Shown: positions 1 through 8,762, numbered from the stretch's first letter. The stretch is DNA of 64,000 nucleotides from Streptomyces canus (GCF_030816965.1 NZ_JAUSYQ010000002.1:62001-126000), one strand, 5' to 3'. Notes: generated from the sequence alone by a model not told the origin. Made by a program: numbers and translations.

Positions 1-30
1 ACATCGCCGCGGCCCACTCCGCGCAAGCCG

Positions 31-884
31 ATGCCGCTCCGCGCATCGGTCCTGGACCCCTACCAGCATCTGGTCGACGCGATCCTGCGTGCCGACCTGG
101 ACGCTCCGCAAGCAGCGCCATACCGCCAAGCGGGTCTTCGACAGGCTTGTGGACGAGTACAGCATGGACGGCGTCTCCTACGGTCGGGTCCAGGACTACA
201 TCAGGCGGCGCAAGCCCGAGATCTGGGTCGAGGAGGGCCGCGGACCGACGAGTGTGTTCATCCCGCAGGCCCATCGGCCCGGCGAAGAGGCCGAGGTCGA
301 CTTCGGCGACGTCTACATCACCCTGAACGGCGGCCGCACCCTGTGCTATCTGTTCGTCTTCCGGCTCTCCTTCTCCGGAAAGGCCATCCACCGCGTCTTC
401 GTCTCGCAAGCTCAGGAAGCCTCCTTCGAGGGCCACCTCCACGCTTTCCAGGTGCTGGGAGGGTTGCCGCGTGGAAATGGTCCGCTACGACAACCTCAGC
501 TCTGCGGTTGCTCAGGGCCTCGGCTTCACCCGGGCGCCCGCGTGGAGACCGAGCGATGGACCGCGTTCCGCTCCTGGGCTGGCCTGGAGGTCTTCTACTG
601 GCGGCCCGGCATCGACGGCGCCCACGAGAAGGGTGGCGTCGAGGGCGAGGTCGGACGATTCCGCCGCAACCACCTGGTCCCCGTCCCCGAAGTCGCCACC
701 CTGGCCGAGCTCAACGCCCGGATCGACACATGGGACCAGCAGGACGACCAGCGCCGGATCGGCGAGCGCCCGCGCACCGTCGGCGAGTACTTCGCCATCG
801 AGAAGCCCCTGCTGCAGCCGTTGCCCGAGGACCACTTCGAGACCGGGCGGCTGCTGACCCCACGGGTGGACCGCTATGCACTCA
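31..884 (+). mobile_element. IS21-family transposase (IstA) remnant, frameshifted
   Basis: This is the body of an IstA-type DDE transposase split over three frames. The LDPYQHLVDAIL segment leads into RKQRHTAKRVFDRL after a shift near 107. A second shift near 465 moves EMVRYDNLSS into another frame, and the original frame resumes near 545 with WRPG and HEKGGVEGEVGRFRRN. The EAEVDFGD stretch contains a likely catalytic Asp. The homology stops at about 884, well before the usual C-terminus of roughly 400-500 residues, and no IstB helper gene follows. The left end may lie outside the window. It is non-functional. Confidence 0.8.
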
Positions 885-944
885 TGTTGACTGAACTATG
901 GGGACTATTTTCGCAGTTCAGAAGACATCTCAGGGCTCGTTGGT

Positions 945-1183
945 CTCCGGTCGTTGCCCGTGACGACAGACGAGGTGTCGCAGCGGGATCTCGCGTCCCT
1001 GGCGATTCCGGCCGTCGGCTCGCCCACAGGAACCGGAACACCGCAGCAGGTCCATCCCATGTGAGCGAACCGTTGCCGCGCTGCGGCCGGCCGCCTGCAA
1101 ATCACGGAAGTACGCGCCCACCGACTCGACCGGAACCCCGTCGCGGTCAAGCAGGCGATACGGCACCCACGGATCGCCGGTCG
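945..1183 (-). pseudogene. Tyrosine site-specific integrase, N-terminal remnant
   Basis: The minus strand encodes YRLLDRDGVPVESVGAYF followed by RDLQAAGRSAATVRSHGMD, which resembles the SAM-like core-binding N-terminal domain of phage and ICE tyrosine integrases of actinobacteria. After about 60 residues the match continues in another frame (FLWASRRPESPGTRDPA), which indicates an indel. The catalytic C-terminal domain (R, HxxR, Y) is missing. Family assignment rests on remembered sequence patterns. The piece abuts the IS21 remnant directly, with no intergenic spacer. Confidence 0.5.
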
Positions 1184-1460
1184 ATGCGAACCATCGCCAG
1201 CACCATCTGCGTGTCCGGCTGGACCGGCACCGTCCGGCCCCTCACCTCCTGCACCAACCCCCTCAAGGCACAGGGCATCATCGACTACGGGTACACCGAC
1301 ACCACCACGTCGGACTACGAGGAGGACCACCTCGTACCGCTGGAACTCGGCGGCGCGCCCCGCGGCCCGAGCAATCTGTGGCCCGAGCAATCTGTGGCCC
1401 GAACCGCACTACGGCACCAAGACCGCCTCCACCAAGGACGGCACCGAGACCGAACTCGGC
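1184..1460 (+). pseudogene. HNH-like small secreted protein, broken by a 16-bp duplication
   Basis: The frame beginning near 1184 encodes CVSGWTGTVRP, then DYEEDHLVPLELGGAPRGP and NLWPE. This matches a common Streptomyces exported protein with an HNH-nuclease-like DHLxPLELGG core. A perfect 16-base tandem duplication (1365-1380 and 1381-1396) breaks the frame. If one copy is removed, the reading continues NLWPEPHYGTKTASTKDG TETEL, as expected for the family. The gene stops at about 1460, where an IS701 fragment in the opposite direction begins. The signal-peptide region upstream is also missing. Confidence 0.6.
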
Positions 1461-1462
1461 CC

Positions 1463-1700
1463 GCCCCAGCAGGTGCTGCATGCCGTCCGGGGTGGACTCC
1501 CCGGCCCACTCGGCGATGGTCCAGCAGTTCTTGCGTGGCAGGTCCGACAGCAGTCCGAGCATCAACTGCCGTGCCCGGCGCCGGGTTCTACCCGCGCGAA
1601 CCGTCCTGCGATCCGGCTCATCAGGCCGTCGAACCCCTCCTGCCAGCGGGCAGGGTCTACGCTGTGACCTGCGGCCACCGCATAATCTTCAGTCTTCACA
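1463..1700 (-). mobile_element. IS701-family transposase, N-terminal remnant
   Basis: The minus strand reads RWQEGFDGLMSRIAGRF and, after a one-base shift, RRRARQLMLGLLSDLPRKN followed by CWTIAEWAGESTPDGMQHLL. These are the hallmark N-terminal sequences of IS701-type DDE transposases. The reading ends at 1463 by fusion to the HNH-like remnant, so the catalytic domain is lost. The element's outer end should lie just to the right, where the 24-base repeat at 1704-1727 is found. Confidence 0.75.
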
Positions 1701-1703
1701 CAC

Positions 1704-1727
1704 CGATGATCAACGGTGGCCGCACCC
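1704..1727 (+). repeat. 24-bp inverted repeat, left copy (candidate IS701 end)
   Basis: The 24 bases here reappear in inverted orientation at 2741-2764 with one mismatch. This copy sits immediately upstream of the IS701 transposase N-terminus, where a terminal inverted repeat is expected. The core is GATGATCAACGG. Confidence 0.6.
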
Positions 1728-1787
1728 GTCTCCACAGCGCTTCAGGGTCGCGCAGCGTCCGCCTGCCGTCCTGTGTCAGGAGGACAT

Positions 1788-2192
1788 GTGCAACGTGGCG
1801 AAGTCTGGTGGGTCGAGTTCGACGAGCGGCGGCCGGTCGTACTGCTGTCGGGAGACGACGCATCCGGGATCCGGGTGATGCAGGTCGTCGCTCCGGCGGG
1901 CGTCGACATCAGCGGTCTGGGCGTCGAAGTGGCAGTAGGCGCCATGGAAGGACTGCCCTTTGAAGGCGTTCTGCGGTTCGCGATCCCGCGTCCAGGCTTT
2001 ACCCCTTGCACGTGGCTGACCACCGTGTCCCGGGACGACCTGATCGAGCGGGCGGGCGCCCTATCCTCCGCGAAGCTCAGCGAGGTTGAGGCCGCCCTCC
2101 GTCTCGGCGGACAGGCGAAGGAGCCGACCCCGGCGACGACCGCGAAGCTCAGCGAGATGAGGGACGCCCTCCGTCTCGGTGGACTCGGGTAG
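1788..2192 (+). CDS. PemK/MazF-like protein with a duplicated C-terminal segment
   Basis: A 134-residue protein starting QRGEVWWVEFDERRPVVLLS matches the N-terminal strand pattern of the PemK/MazF toxin fold (RGEVWWV..RPVVLL). Known members are ribosome-independent endoribonucleases, but some actinobacterial relatives are uncharacterised. GTG at 1788 follows AGGAGG with short spacing, and I prefer it to the ATG-less upstream extension from 1716. No antitoxin gene is visible on either side. The C-terminus carries two near-identical copies of AKLSE..ALRLGG, separated by a Pro/Thr linker, which is unusual for the family. The repeat is also conserved at DNA level, implying a recent duplication. 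The gene sits between the two inverted repeats. Toxin activity is inferred only. Confidence 0.65.
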   Translation: MQRGEVWWVEFDERRPVVLLSGDDASGIRVMQVVAPAGVDISGLGVEVAVGAMEGLPFEGVLRFAIPRPGFTPCTWLTTVSRDDLIERAGALSSAKLSEVEAALRLGGQAKEPTPATTAKLSEMRDALRLGGLG

Positions 2193-2281
2193 GCGGAGAA
2201 GGAACGGACACCCACTGGCGTGGTCGATCTCGTCCTTGATCGACACTGGCCACCTGTCTCCTCGGCGCCTCTCACCATCGA

Positions 2282-2327
2282 GATCACGATCTACGGCTGG
2301 AGTATTTGCCAGCTGTAGATCGTGATC
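2282..2327. repeat. 19-bp-arm dyad upstream of the VOC gene
   Basis: The arms at 2282-2300 and 2309-2327 are inverted copies with one mismatch and an 8-base loop. The outer 13 bases (GATCACGATCTAC and its complement) are perfect. It starts 90 bases after the PemK-like stop and ends 24 bases before the VOC start. There is no T-run after it, so it could be an operator, or a stem at the 5' end of the VOC transcript, as well as a terminator. Confidence 0.7.
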
Positions 2328-2351
2328 AGGTGCCGTGAGACGCTGGCCTGC

Positions 2352-2729
2352 GTGATCGCCAAGCTGCAGTGCGTGGTGTTGGACTGTGCCGATGTCGTTG
2401 GGCTGTCCCGGTTCTACCAGTCGCTTCTCGGCGGCGTAGTGAACCAGCCGGATCCGCGGTGGTCCCTCGGGGAGGGCTGGGCCACACTCCACACCGACGG
2501 CGGGTTCGTGCTGGCCTTCCAGCGGGTGGACAACTATCAGCCGCCGCGGTGGCCGGACTCCGCGCACCCTCAGCAGTTCCACCTCGACCTGGAGGTCAAG
2601 GACCTGGAACAAGCTCAGGAAGACGTCCTCAAGCGGGGCGCCGCACTGCTCGACGCAGGTGATGGACAGCGGAGTTGGCGCATCTTCGCGGATCCGGCAG
2701 GACACCCGTTCTGTCTCGTCCGGCACTGA
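2352..2729 (+). CDS. VOC-family (glyoxalase/bleomycin-resistance fold) protein
   Basis: A 125-residue single-domain VOC protein. It begins IAKLQCVVLDCADV and continues LSRFYQSLLGG, the usual first beta-alpha unit. It ends with FADPAGHPFCLVRH, the usual last unit of this subgroup. Members act as metal-dependent dioxygenases, lyases or small-molecule binding proteins, and the substrate cannot be read from sequence. Candidate metal ligands lie in the first strand, in the HLDLEV strand and in the final segment. GTG at 2352 fits the family N-terminus; an upstream ATG at 2322 would put the N-terminus inside the dyad. The gene lies within the repeat-bounded cassette with the PemK-like gene. Confidence 0.8.
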   Translation: MIAKLQCVVLDCADVVGLSRFYQSLLGGVVNQPDPRWSLGEGWATLHTDGGFVLAFQRVDNYQPPRWPDSAHPQQFHLDLEVKDLEQAQEDVLKRGAALLDAGDGQRSWRIFADPAGHPFCLVRH

Positions 2730-2740
2730 GAGGACGGCAG

Positions 2741-2764
2741 GGGTGCGGCCGCCGTTGATCATCG
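2741..2764 (-). repeat. 24-bp inverted repeat, right copy (candidate IS701 end)
   Basis: This is the inverted partner of 1704-1727 with one mismatch. The sequence to its right (GTGTGGACTGA) resembles the sub-terminal sequence beside the left copy, which suggests a solo IS end facing the other across about 1 kb. Confidence 0.6.
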
Positions 2765-2921
2765 TTAATTGTGTGGACTGACGAAGAGACCGGTGGCCGG
2801 ACGCGGCCCTTGCTGTGGCGTTCGAGCGCCTGACGCCCGTGTCCGCGTTTCCCGCGGTGCCGGGGCAGGGGTCTGTCAAACGAACGGTGTAACCGAAGGT
2901 GAGCGGGTTGCGGGAGTTAAC

Positions 2922-5213
2922 ATGCAGCCCGCGGACACTTTCGGTGGGGGCTGTGTGGTGGGTGATGCATTGCTGGCCGGGCGATACCAGCTCAAGCAGT
3001 TGGTCGGGCGCGGTGGGATGGGCGAGGTGTGGGAAGCGTTCGATGAGCGTCTGGGGCGCACCGTCGCCGTCAAGGTCGTCTCGCTTCTGGCGGGCGGGGG
3101 GAACGCGGCCGGTGAACTGCGGGCGCGTTTCCTGCGAGAGGCGCGGATCACCGCGGCGCTTCAACACCCGCGCATCGTGGCCGTGCACGATCTCGGTGAG
3201 GCGGTCACCGCGGAGGGCAGCGCGCCGTTCCTGGTGATGGAGTTCCTGCGGGGCCAGGGTCTTGAGACCGTCGTACGCCGTGGTCCGGTACCCGGCCAGG
3301 ACGTCGCACGGTGGGGTGCGCAGATCTGCGACGCGCTGGCCGAAGCGCATGCCGGCGGCGTTCTGCACCGCGACATCAAGCCGGCGAACGTGTTCATCAC
3401 GGCGAACGGCGGGGTGAAGGTACTGGACTTCGGGATCGCGCGCGCCGCGGACCCGGCGGGGGCCGGAGAGCTGCTGACCCGCACCGGAACGGTGGTGGGA
3501 ACGGCCGCTTACATGGCGCCGGAGCAGGCCCGCGGCCGCCCTGAGGAGCGCAGCGACCTCTACGCGGTGGGGTGCCTGCTCTTCGAACTGCTCACCGGCA
3601 GCCTGCCGTTCAGCGCTCCGGACGCGCTGGGTTATCTGACCGCGCACCTCAACGACACGCCGCCGACCCCGAGCAGTGTCCTGCCCGGTCTGCCCGCCGC
3701 GTGGGACGAGCTCGTGCTGCGACTGCTGGAGAAGGAACCCGGCCGGCGGTACGCGTCGGCCGCGGAACTGGCCGCCGAGCTGCGTGGCCTGTACGGGAGC
3801 GCGGGGGCGGCGGTACCTGCGCGCCGCACGCCGACGGTCGTGGATGCGGGCGGATCGCCCGGCCGGCCGTCCCCGGATGCCACGACGGCATCGGTGACTG
3901 AGCCGCCCCGCCCGCCCGGGCTCACCCGGCGCAGCGCCCTGGGGTGGGGTGCGGGAGTCCTCGCGCTGGGCGCCGCCGGGACCGCAGCCGCCCTGTATCT
4001 CACCGAGGAACCCGACAAGGGCCCGGTTGCCTGGTCGCAGAACATCGGCGACGCGCAAAGACTCGACAGGAACCACCCGACGTCCGTCGTCAGCGGCGGC
4101 CGCTGGTACATCGCGAGCGGCGACGCCCCGGTCATGGTGCACGCCTTCGATGCCGCCCGGGGCGCCCGCTTGTGGAAGGCCACGCTGAGCGGGCAGAACT
4201 GGACCGCGGACGGCAGCCCGCAGTTCGCCGTGGTCGGGCACGCGGCCATCGTCAAGAGCAAGTTGAAGGAGGAGCAGAGCCCCTGGCTCGATGCCTTCGA
4301 CACCGTCGGCGGCAGACGGCTGTGGCGCCACGAGCTCGACTCACAGAGCTGGGACGTGCACCAGCCCGGCAGCCTGGTCATCGTGGCCGGCGACGGCAGA
4401 GTGGCCGGTCTCGACCCGCGTAGTGGAAAGGACCGGTGGACGTTCCTCACGGACACGCCGGGAGGGGCGCTGTGCGTCGGGGACCTGGTGGTCAGCGGCG
4501 ATACGGCGCTCTCGGCCCGGACCGGGAAGACCGCGTGGCAACAGTCAGGATTCAGCGCGAACGGCCGCCTGGCTCATGCGCTCGGAAAGTTCCTCCTCTT
4601 CTACGAGGTTGGCAAGAAGGCCGCCACCGATCTCGTATGCCGCTCGGCGCACACCGGGGACGTGGTGTGGCGCACGCCGTTCAACGCCGCGGAGGAACGC
4701 GCCGGTTCGGCGGAGCGCAGCTGGCAGGCAGTCATCTCGGGCACCACCATCTTCCTGCCGCTGGCGGCAGGGGACCGCCGCAGGCCCACGGCGGTGGACG
4801 CTGCCACCGGAAAGGTGAAGTGGACCTACGACGGGCCATACCGGCGGGCCTCCGACTACGGCGACGACGGCTCGGTCAAGCAGATCGAGGGTGTTCAGGG
4901 CGTGCTGGGGGTCGAGGGCGGATTCGTGGTGCCCACCGGCAAGGGCACGGTGTGCCTGAACGCGAACGACGGCCGGCAGCGCTGGCGCAGCCGCGACGAG
5001 GGCGCCGAACTCATCGGCAAACACGTGCTGTTCACCACGCCCCGCGAGCGGATGTTCACGCAGTGGCGACACACGCGGATCGTCGACGCCCGGACCGGCC
5101 GTGAGGTCTGGACGGGTGACTTCGATACGGGCCTGGCCACCCTTCCGCAGTCCACCGATGGCCGGGTCTTCATCGCGGACATGGATGGAAGACTGTGGGC
5201 CCTGCGGATCTGA
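2922..5213 (+). CDS. Transmembrane Ser/Thr protein kinase with PQQ-like beta-propeller sensor
   Basis: A 763-residue Hanks-type kinase of the PknB kind. Residues 20-290 hold the kinase domain, with the glycine loop GRGGMGEVW near 29-37, the ATP-binding Lys at 51, HRD at 149-151, DFG at 169-171 and APE at 199-201. All key residues are intact, so it should autophosphorylate and phosphorylate Ser/Thr targets. A proline-rich linker leads to one membrane helix (about 330-352, GAGVLALGAAGTAAALYL). The extracytoplasmic C-terminal half repeats AFDAARGARLWK-like blades typical of PQQ/quinoprotein propellers, a plausible ligand sensor. ATG 2922 follows GGGAG. It stands alone, with broken transposases downstream, so its targets are unknown. 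Confidence 0.93.
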   Translation: MQPADTFGGGCVVGDALLAGRYQLKQLVGRGGMGEVWEAFDERLGRTVAVKVVSLLAGGGNAAGELRARFLREARITAALQHPRIVAVHDLGEAVTAEGSAPFLVMEFLRGQGLETVVRRGPVPGQDVARWGAQICDALAEAHAGGVLHRDIKPANVFITANGGVKVLDFGIARAADPAGAGELLTRTGTVVGTAAYMAPEQARGRPEERSDLYAVGCLLFELLTGSLPFSAPDALGYLTAHLNDTPPTPSSVLPGLPAAWDELVLRLLEKEPGRRYASAAELAAELRGLYGSAGAAVPARRTPTVVDAGGSPGRPSPDATTASVTEPPRPPGLTRRSALGWGAGVLALGAAGTAAALYLTEEPDKGPVAWSQNIGDAQRLDRNHPTSVVSGGRWYIASGDAPVMVHAFDAARGARLWKATLSGQNWTADGSPQFAVVGHAAIVKSKLKEEQSPWLDAFDTVGGRRLWRHELDSQSWDVHQPGSLVIVAGDGRVAGLDPRSGKDRWTFLTDTPGGALCVGDLVVSGDTALSARTGKTAWQQSGFSANGRLAHALGKFLLFYEVGKKAATDLVCRSAHTGDVVWRTPFNAAEERAGSAERSWQAVISGTTIFLPLAAGDRRRPTAVDAATGKVKWTYDGPYRRASDYGDDGSVKQIEGVQGVLGVEGGFVVPTGKGTVCLNANDGRQRWRSRDEGAELIGKHVLFTTPRERMFTQWRHTRIVDARTGREVWTGDFDTGLATLPQSTDGRVFIADMDGRLWALRI

Positions 5214-5322
5214 ACTGTGCACCCCTATGTGACTCTGCTGCGCACGGGGGGGGGAGGGCGGGTCAGTGATGATCGTTCCTGAGGTCGCTTCTTCTGTTGT
5301 GCGGCCCATGGAGGCGGTAGGA

Positions 5323-5835
5323 CATGTCCATGCGGCCGGTGGGGTTGCCGGAGGTTCCGGAGCAGACCGTGATGGTGGCCGGGCGGCGTTCCCGAAGGGG
5401 AGCCTGGCGATCCGGGCGCCGATCACCTCGCGGAGGTCTTCGCTGATGAGCCGTTCGCGGAGGCGTTCGGTGTGCGAGGGGCGCCGGGACTGTCACCGGG
5501 GACGTTGTCGCGGGTGACGGTGTTGCAGTGTGCGGAGGACCTGACGGACCGGCAGGCCGCAGCGATGGCGGTGCGGGCGATCGACTGGAAATACGCGCTC
5601 GGGGTGGAACTGTCGGACATCGGCTTCGACGCCAGTGTGCTGTGCCGGTTGCGGGCACGGCTCGCGGACAACGGCATGGAACGGGTCGTCTTCGACCGGC
5701 TCCTGGAGCACTGCAAGGACGTCGGCCTGGTGGCGGCCGGGGGTAAGCAGCGAACCGACTCCACCCATGTGATCAGCGCGGTGCGGGACTTGAACCGGCC
5801 GGAGTTGGCCGGCGAGAGTGTGCGGGCGGCGAAGA
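5323..5835 (+). mobile_element. IS1182-family transposase, N-terminal remnant
   Basis: Translation begins MSMRPVGLPEVPEQT (start near 5323). After two shifts it continues with AFPKGSLAIR, then FADEPFAEAFGVRGAPGL, and from 5500 an uninterrupted DLTDRQAAAMAVRAIDWKY stretch typical of the DUF772 N-terminal domain of IS1182 transposases. It ends at ESVRAA near 5832, where an IS5-type fragment starts. The catalytic domain is absent. Confidence 0.8.
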
Positions 5836-6125
5836 ATGGACGCGGCTGAAGCCGCATCTGCCGAAGTCGGGCAAGCGGGGCGGTCGTCGAGAGGGGCATC
5901 GCCGGATCATCAACAAGATCCTCTACCGGAACCGCACCGGAGTGCCGTGGCGGGATCTGCCTGCGCGTTTCGGCAAGTGGAAGACCGTGTACGAACGGCA
6001 CCGACGGTGGTCGGCCGGCGGCACGTGGGCCCGGCTCTTCGCGGCTGTACCGGCCGACGCCGACGCTGAGGGCCGTATCGACTGGTTGATGGTGAGCGTG
6101 GACTCCACCTCCTGCCGAGCCCAGA
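5836..6125 (+). mobile_element. IS5-family transposase, N-terminal remnant
   Basis: The plus strand encodes WTRLKPHLPKSGKRGGR, then GHRRIINKILYRNRTGVPWR, then DLPARFGKWKTVYERHRRW and IDWLMVSVDSTSCRAQ. This is the OrfA part of an IS5-type element up to the first catalytic Asp (VDST). A shift lies near 5900. Homology ends by 6125, and what follows is unrelated. Confidence 0.8.
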
Positions 6126-6367
6126 CGTCAGCCGGCGGTTCCGGCTCGTCGTCTCTTCGTGGTCTTTCCCGTACTGCACCCCACGTTTCCCGGATCCTTC
6201 TCGAATCACCGGACGCGGGCGTGAGCGTGACGTCCTCGCCCGCCGGCGCGATGGTCAGCAGCGGCGGGGAGGCCGCGGAACTCCCCGCGCAGGCCGCCGC
6301 GCATGTCTTCGTGGCTAAGCGCTGAGCCCAGCCGGGCGATGGCCCACGCCGTAAGGCCCTTACAGGC

Positions 6368-6413
6368 AAGAGGATGGTCCTCGACCACGATCATGGTCGA
6401 GGACCATCCTCTT
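6368..6413. repeat. 46-bp near-perfect palindrome without a loop
   Basis: The arms at 6368-6390 and 6391-6413 are 23 bases each, with only one mismatched pair near the centre. No spacer separates them. It sits between an unidentified fragment and the tail of a broken oxidoreductase. Confidence 0.85.
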
Positions 6414-6417
6414 GATT

Positions 6418-6522
6418 CAGCGGAACACGTGCACGAGCTTGCTCCGCACGTGACGGCTGGCCAGTTCTCCCAGGGCTGCCGGGACCTCGTCGAGGGCGAG
6501 AGCCTTCTGGACAGCAAAAGCA
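6418..6522 (-). pseudogene. Zinc-type quinone oxidoreductase, C-terminal tail
   Basis: The minus strand reads VQKALALDEVPAALGELA followed by SRHVRSKLVHVF and a stop. This matches the conserved C-terminus of NADPH:quinone reductase-like MDR proteins. Only about 34 residues remain, and sequence upstream (above 6522) is unrelated. Confidence 0.6.
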
Positions 6523-6858
6523 CTCACACGCCGGACCCACTATCACTCGACGAACCGGTTGAAAAAACACCTGCTTAACCGGCGACTGGTCCACGCCGAT
6601 CTGCTGGCACTGATCAATGCTGAGCGGCGGTTGGGTGGGCGAGAGCGTTCCGACCCGCTTCTTGCCGTAACCCTGGAACTGTCCCTGATGTGTCTCGGAG
6701 TCGCTATGGCGATGGGGGTCTCCGAGGTCTGGTACCGACTTGAATCCCTTCTCGTATGGACGCCCCGGAGTGCACCGGCGATACCAGCGGCTTAGCTTCG
6801 CAGTGCTATGCCGCGGGCCGTCCGACCGCGGCGCGTCCAGGCGGCGAAAGGAAATTCC

Positions 6859-7164
6859 ATGGCAGTCGTGATGACCTTTTCCTGGCCCGAGATCACACCC
6901 GACGTGTACGACGCGGTGCGCCAGAGGGTGCGCTGGGAAGAAGACGCACCGGACGGGTGCGTGCTGCACGCCGCCTGGTTCGTCCATGGCGGCCTCAACG
7001 TGATGGACATCTGGGAGTCGGAGGACCACTTCAACCGGTTCATCGAGGCCAGGATCGCCCCCGTACTCAAGGGCGAACTGGGCGTGCAAAGCGACCCCGA
7101 GCCGAAGTTCTACCCCCTGCACCGGCGCTTCGTCGCCCCGGGGGTCAGCGGCGCCAGCTCCTGA
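6859..7164 (+). CDS. Conserved hypothetical protein, dimeric alpha/beta-barrel-like
   Basis: A 101-residue protein starting MAVVMTFSWPEITPDVYDAV. The pattern of short strands (VLHAAWFVHGGLNVMDIWES) followed by a helix (DHFNRFIEARIAPVL) resembles the antibiotic-biosynthesis-monooxygenase/ferredoxin-like dimeric barrel family. I know close Streptomyces relatives only as hypothetical proteins, so no reaction is claimed. ATG 6859 has GAAAGGA 8 bases upstream. The gene is intact and surrounded by transposon debris. Confidence 0.75.
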   Translation: MAVVMTFSWPEITPDVYDAVRQRVRWEEDAPDGCVLHAAWFVHGGLNVMDIWESEDHFNRFIEARIAPVLKGELGVQSDPEPKFYPLHRRFVAPGVSGASS

Positions 7165-7439
7165 GGTACGCCTTCCGCGCACCGGGCAGCGTCATCAATG
7201 CCTCGTCGGCCTTCGCCCCGCAGAACCGCACCAACGGCGCCAACGCCACTGCCACGGTCTTCGCAGACTCCGACTGCGAAGACGTCAAGGTGCGCTCGGT
7301 GATCTTCTCTGCATGACGCACGCCAGCCGCCCCGGTGCGAGCCTTGCGCTCTTGGCGCCGAGGCTTGGACTGACTCGTGGTAAGTCAGCGCAGCCCGAGC
7401 TGGATCGCGGCGAGGGGAGAGGATGCAGGCGGCCCGACC

Positions 7440-7556
7440 CCGTTGGCCATCGCGCTGGCTGCCACCGCCAGCGTGGGCGGCGGTGCGCAAGTCGTCGCGC
7501 AGTTCTGCGGTGGGCAGCCGACCTGCTGGCCGCTGCCGGACGGCTAGTGCTCTGAC
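7440..7556 (+). pseudogene. Repeat-protein fragment (TPR/Sel1-like unit)
   Basis: The last residues before a stop, LRWAADLLAAAGRL, match repeat units of the protein at 9431-9931. The DNA around 7503-7545 closely matches 9487-9535. It is a left-hand relic of the same repeat gene or of a paralogue, separated from it by the IS630 and GNAT genes. Confidence 0.55.
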
Positions 7557-7630
7557 CGCGTCGGTTCGCCGGGTTGGTAGTCGCGGCGGTTGGATGTGCG
7601 GTGACGTCCGACCCGACCGCTGGAGGCGCG

Positions 7631-8749
7631 GTGGCCGAGCCCGTCCGTGTACGCAGACTGACCGACCAGGAGGGGCAGCGGCTGCAGCAGATCGTGCGCC
7701 GGGGCAGTACGAGTTCGGTGCGTTACCGCCGTGCGATGATGCTGCTGGCGGGAACCGGGTGCCGGTGATCGCCCAGCTGGTGCAGGCCGACGAGGACACC
7801 GTTCGGGATGTGATCCACCGGTTCAAAGAGATCGGCCTGACCTGCCTGGACCCTCGATGGGCCGGAGGCCGTCCCCGCCGCTCAGCCCTGACGACGAAGA
7901 CTTCGTGATTCAGACGGCCATCACCCGACCGGTCAAGCTCGGCCAGCCCTTCACCCGTTGGTCACTGCGCAAACTGGCCTACCTGCGGAAAGTCCGCGGC
8001 CGGGTCATCCGCATCGGCCGCGAGGCGTTTACGCTGCCCGCTCGCCCGCCGCGGCATCACCTTCCAGCGCACCAGGACGTGGAAGGAGTCGCCGGACCCC
8101 TAGCGCGAGGCGAAGCCAGACCGGATCGAGGAAGTGGTGGACCGTTTCCCGGACCGGGTCTTCGCCTTCGACGAGTTCGGCCCGCTCGGGATCCGGTCCA
8201 CCGCCGGCGTCGGCTGGGCCCGCCAGAAACACCCTGCCCGGGCGCCCGCCACCTTCCACCGCACCCACGGGGTGCGCTACTTCCACGGCTGCTACTCGAT
8301 CGGTGACGACCGCTTGTGGGGCGTCTACCGCCGCAGGTAGGGCGCGGCGAACACACTGGCCGCGCTGAAGTCGATCCGCGCCGCTCGTCCCGACGGCGCA
8401 CCGATCTACGTGATCATGGACAACCTATCCGCCCACAAGGGATGCGACATGCGCCGCTGGGCGAAGAAGAACAAGGTCGAGTTGTGCTTCACCCCGACCT
8501 ACGCCTCGTGGGCCAAACCCCATCGCGGCGTACTTCGGGCCGCTGAGGCAGTTCACCATCGCCAACTCCCACCACCCCAACCACACGGTGCAGACCCGGG
8601 CCCTGCACGCCTACTTGCGTTGGCGCAACGCTAACGCCCGTAACGCCCGCCACCGCGACGTCCTGGCTGCCGCACGCAAGGAGCGCGCCCGCATCCGAAG
8701 CGAGAAAGGCATCCGCTGGGGCGGACGCCCGCTTCAGGCCGTGGCCTGA
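7631..8749 (+). mobile_element. IS630-family transposase, degenerate full-length copy
   Basis: Most of an IS630 DDE transposase can be followed through five or more shifts and stops. Pieces are PVRVRRLTDQEGQRLQQIV and VPVIAQLVQADEDTVRDVIH (HTH), then RWSLRKLAYL. The catalytic VFAFDEFGPL contains the first-Asp region, YVIMDNLSAHKG holds the second Asp, and the tail is ANARNARHRDVLAAARKE. TAG stops occur near 8102 and 8338. The copy appears nearly complete at about 1.1 kb but cannot make an active protein. Confidence 0.85.
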
Positions 8750-8762
8750 CTACCCGGGATAG

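Noticed and set aside
2061..4331. Long open frame on the minus strand opposite the kinase
   Set aside because: It mirrors the kinase codons, has no ribosome site and contains no domain; high GC makes such antisense frames common.
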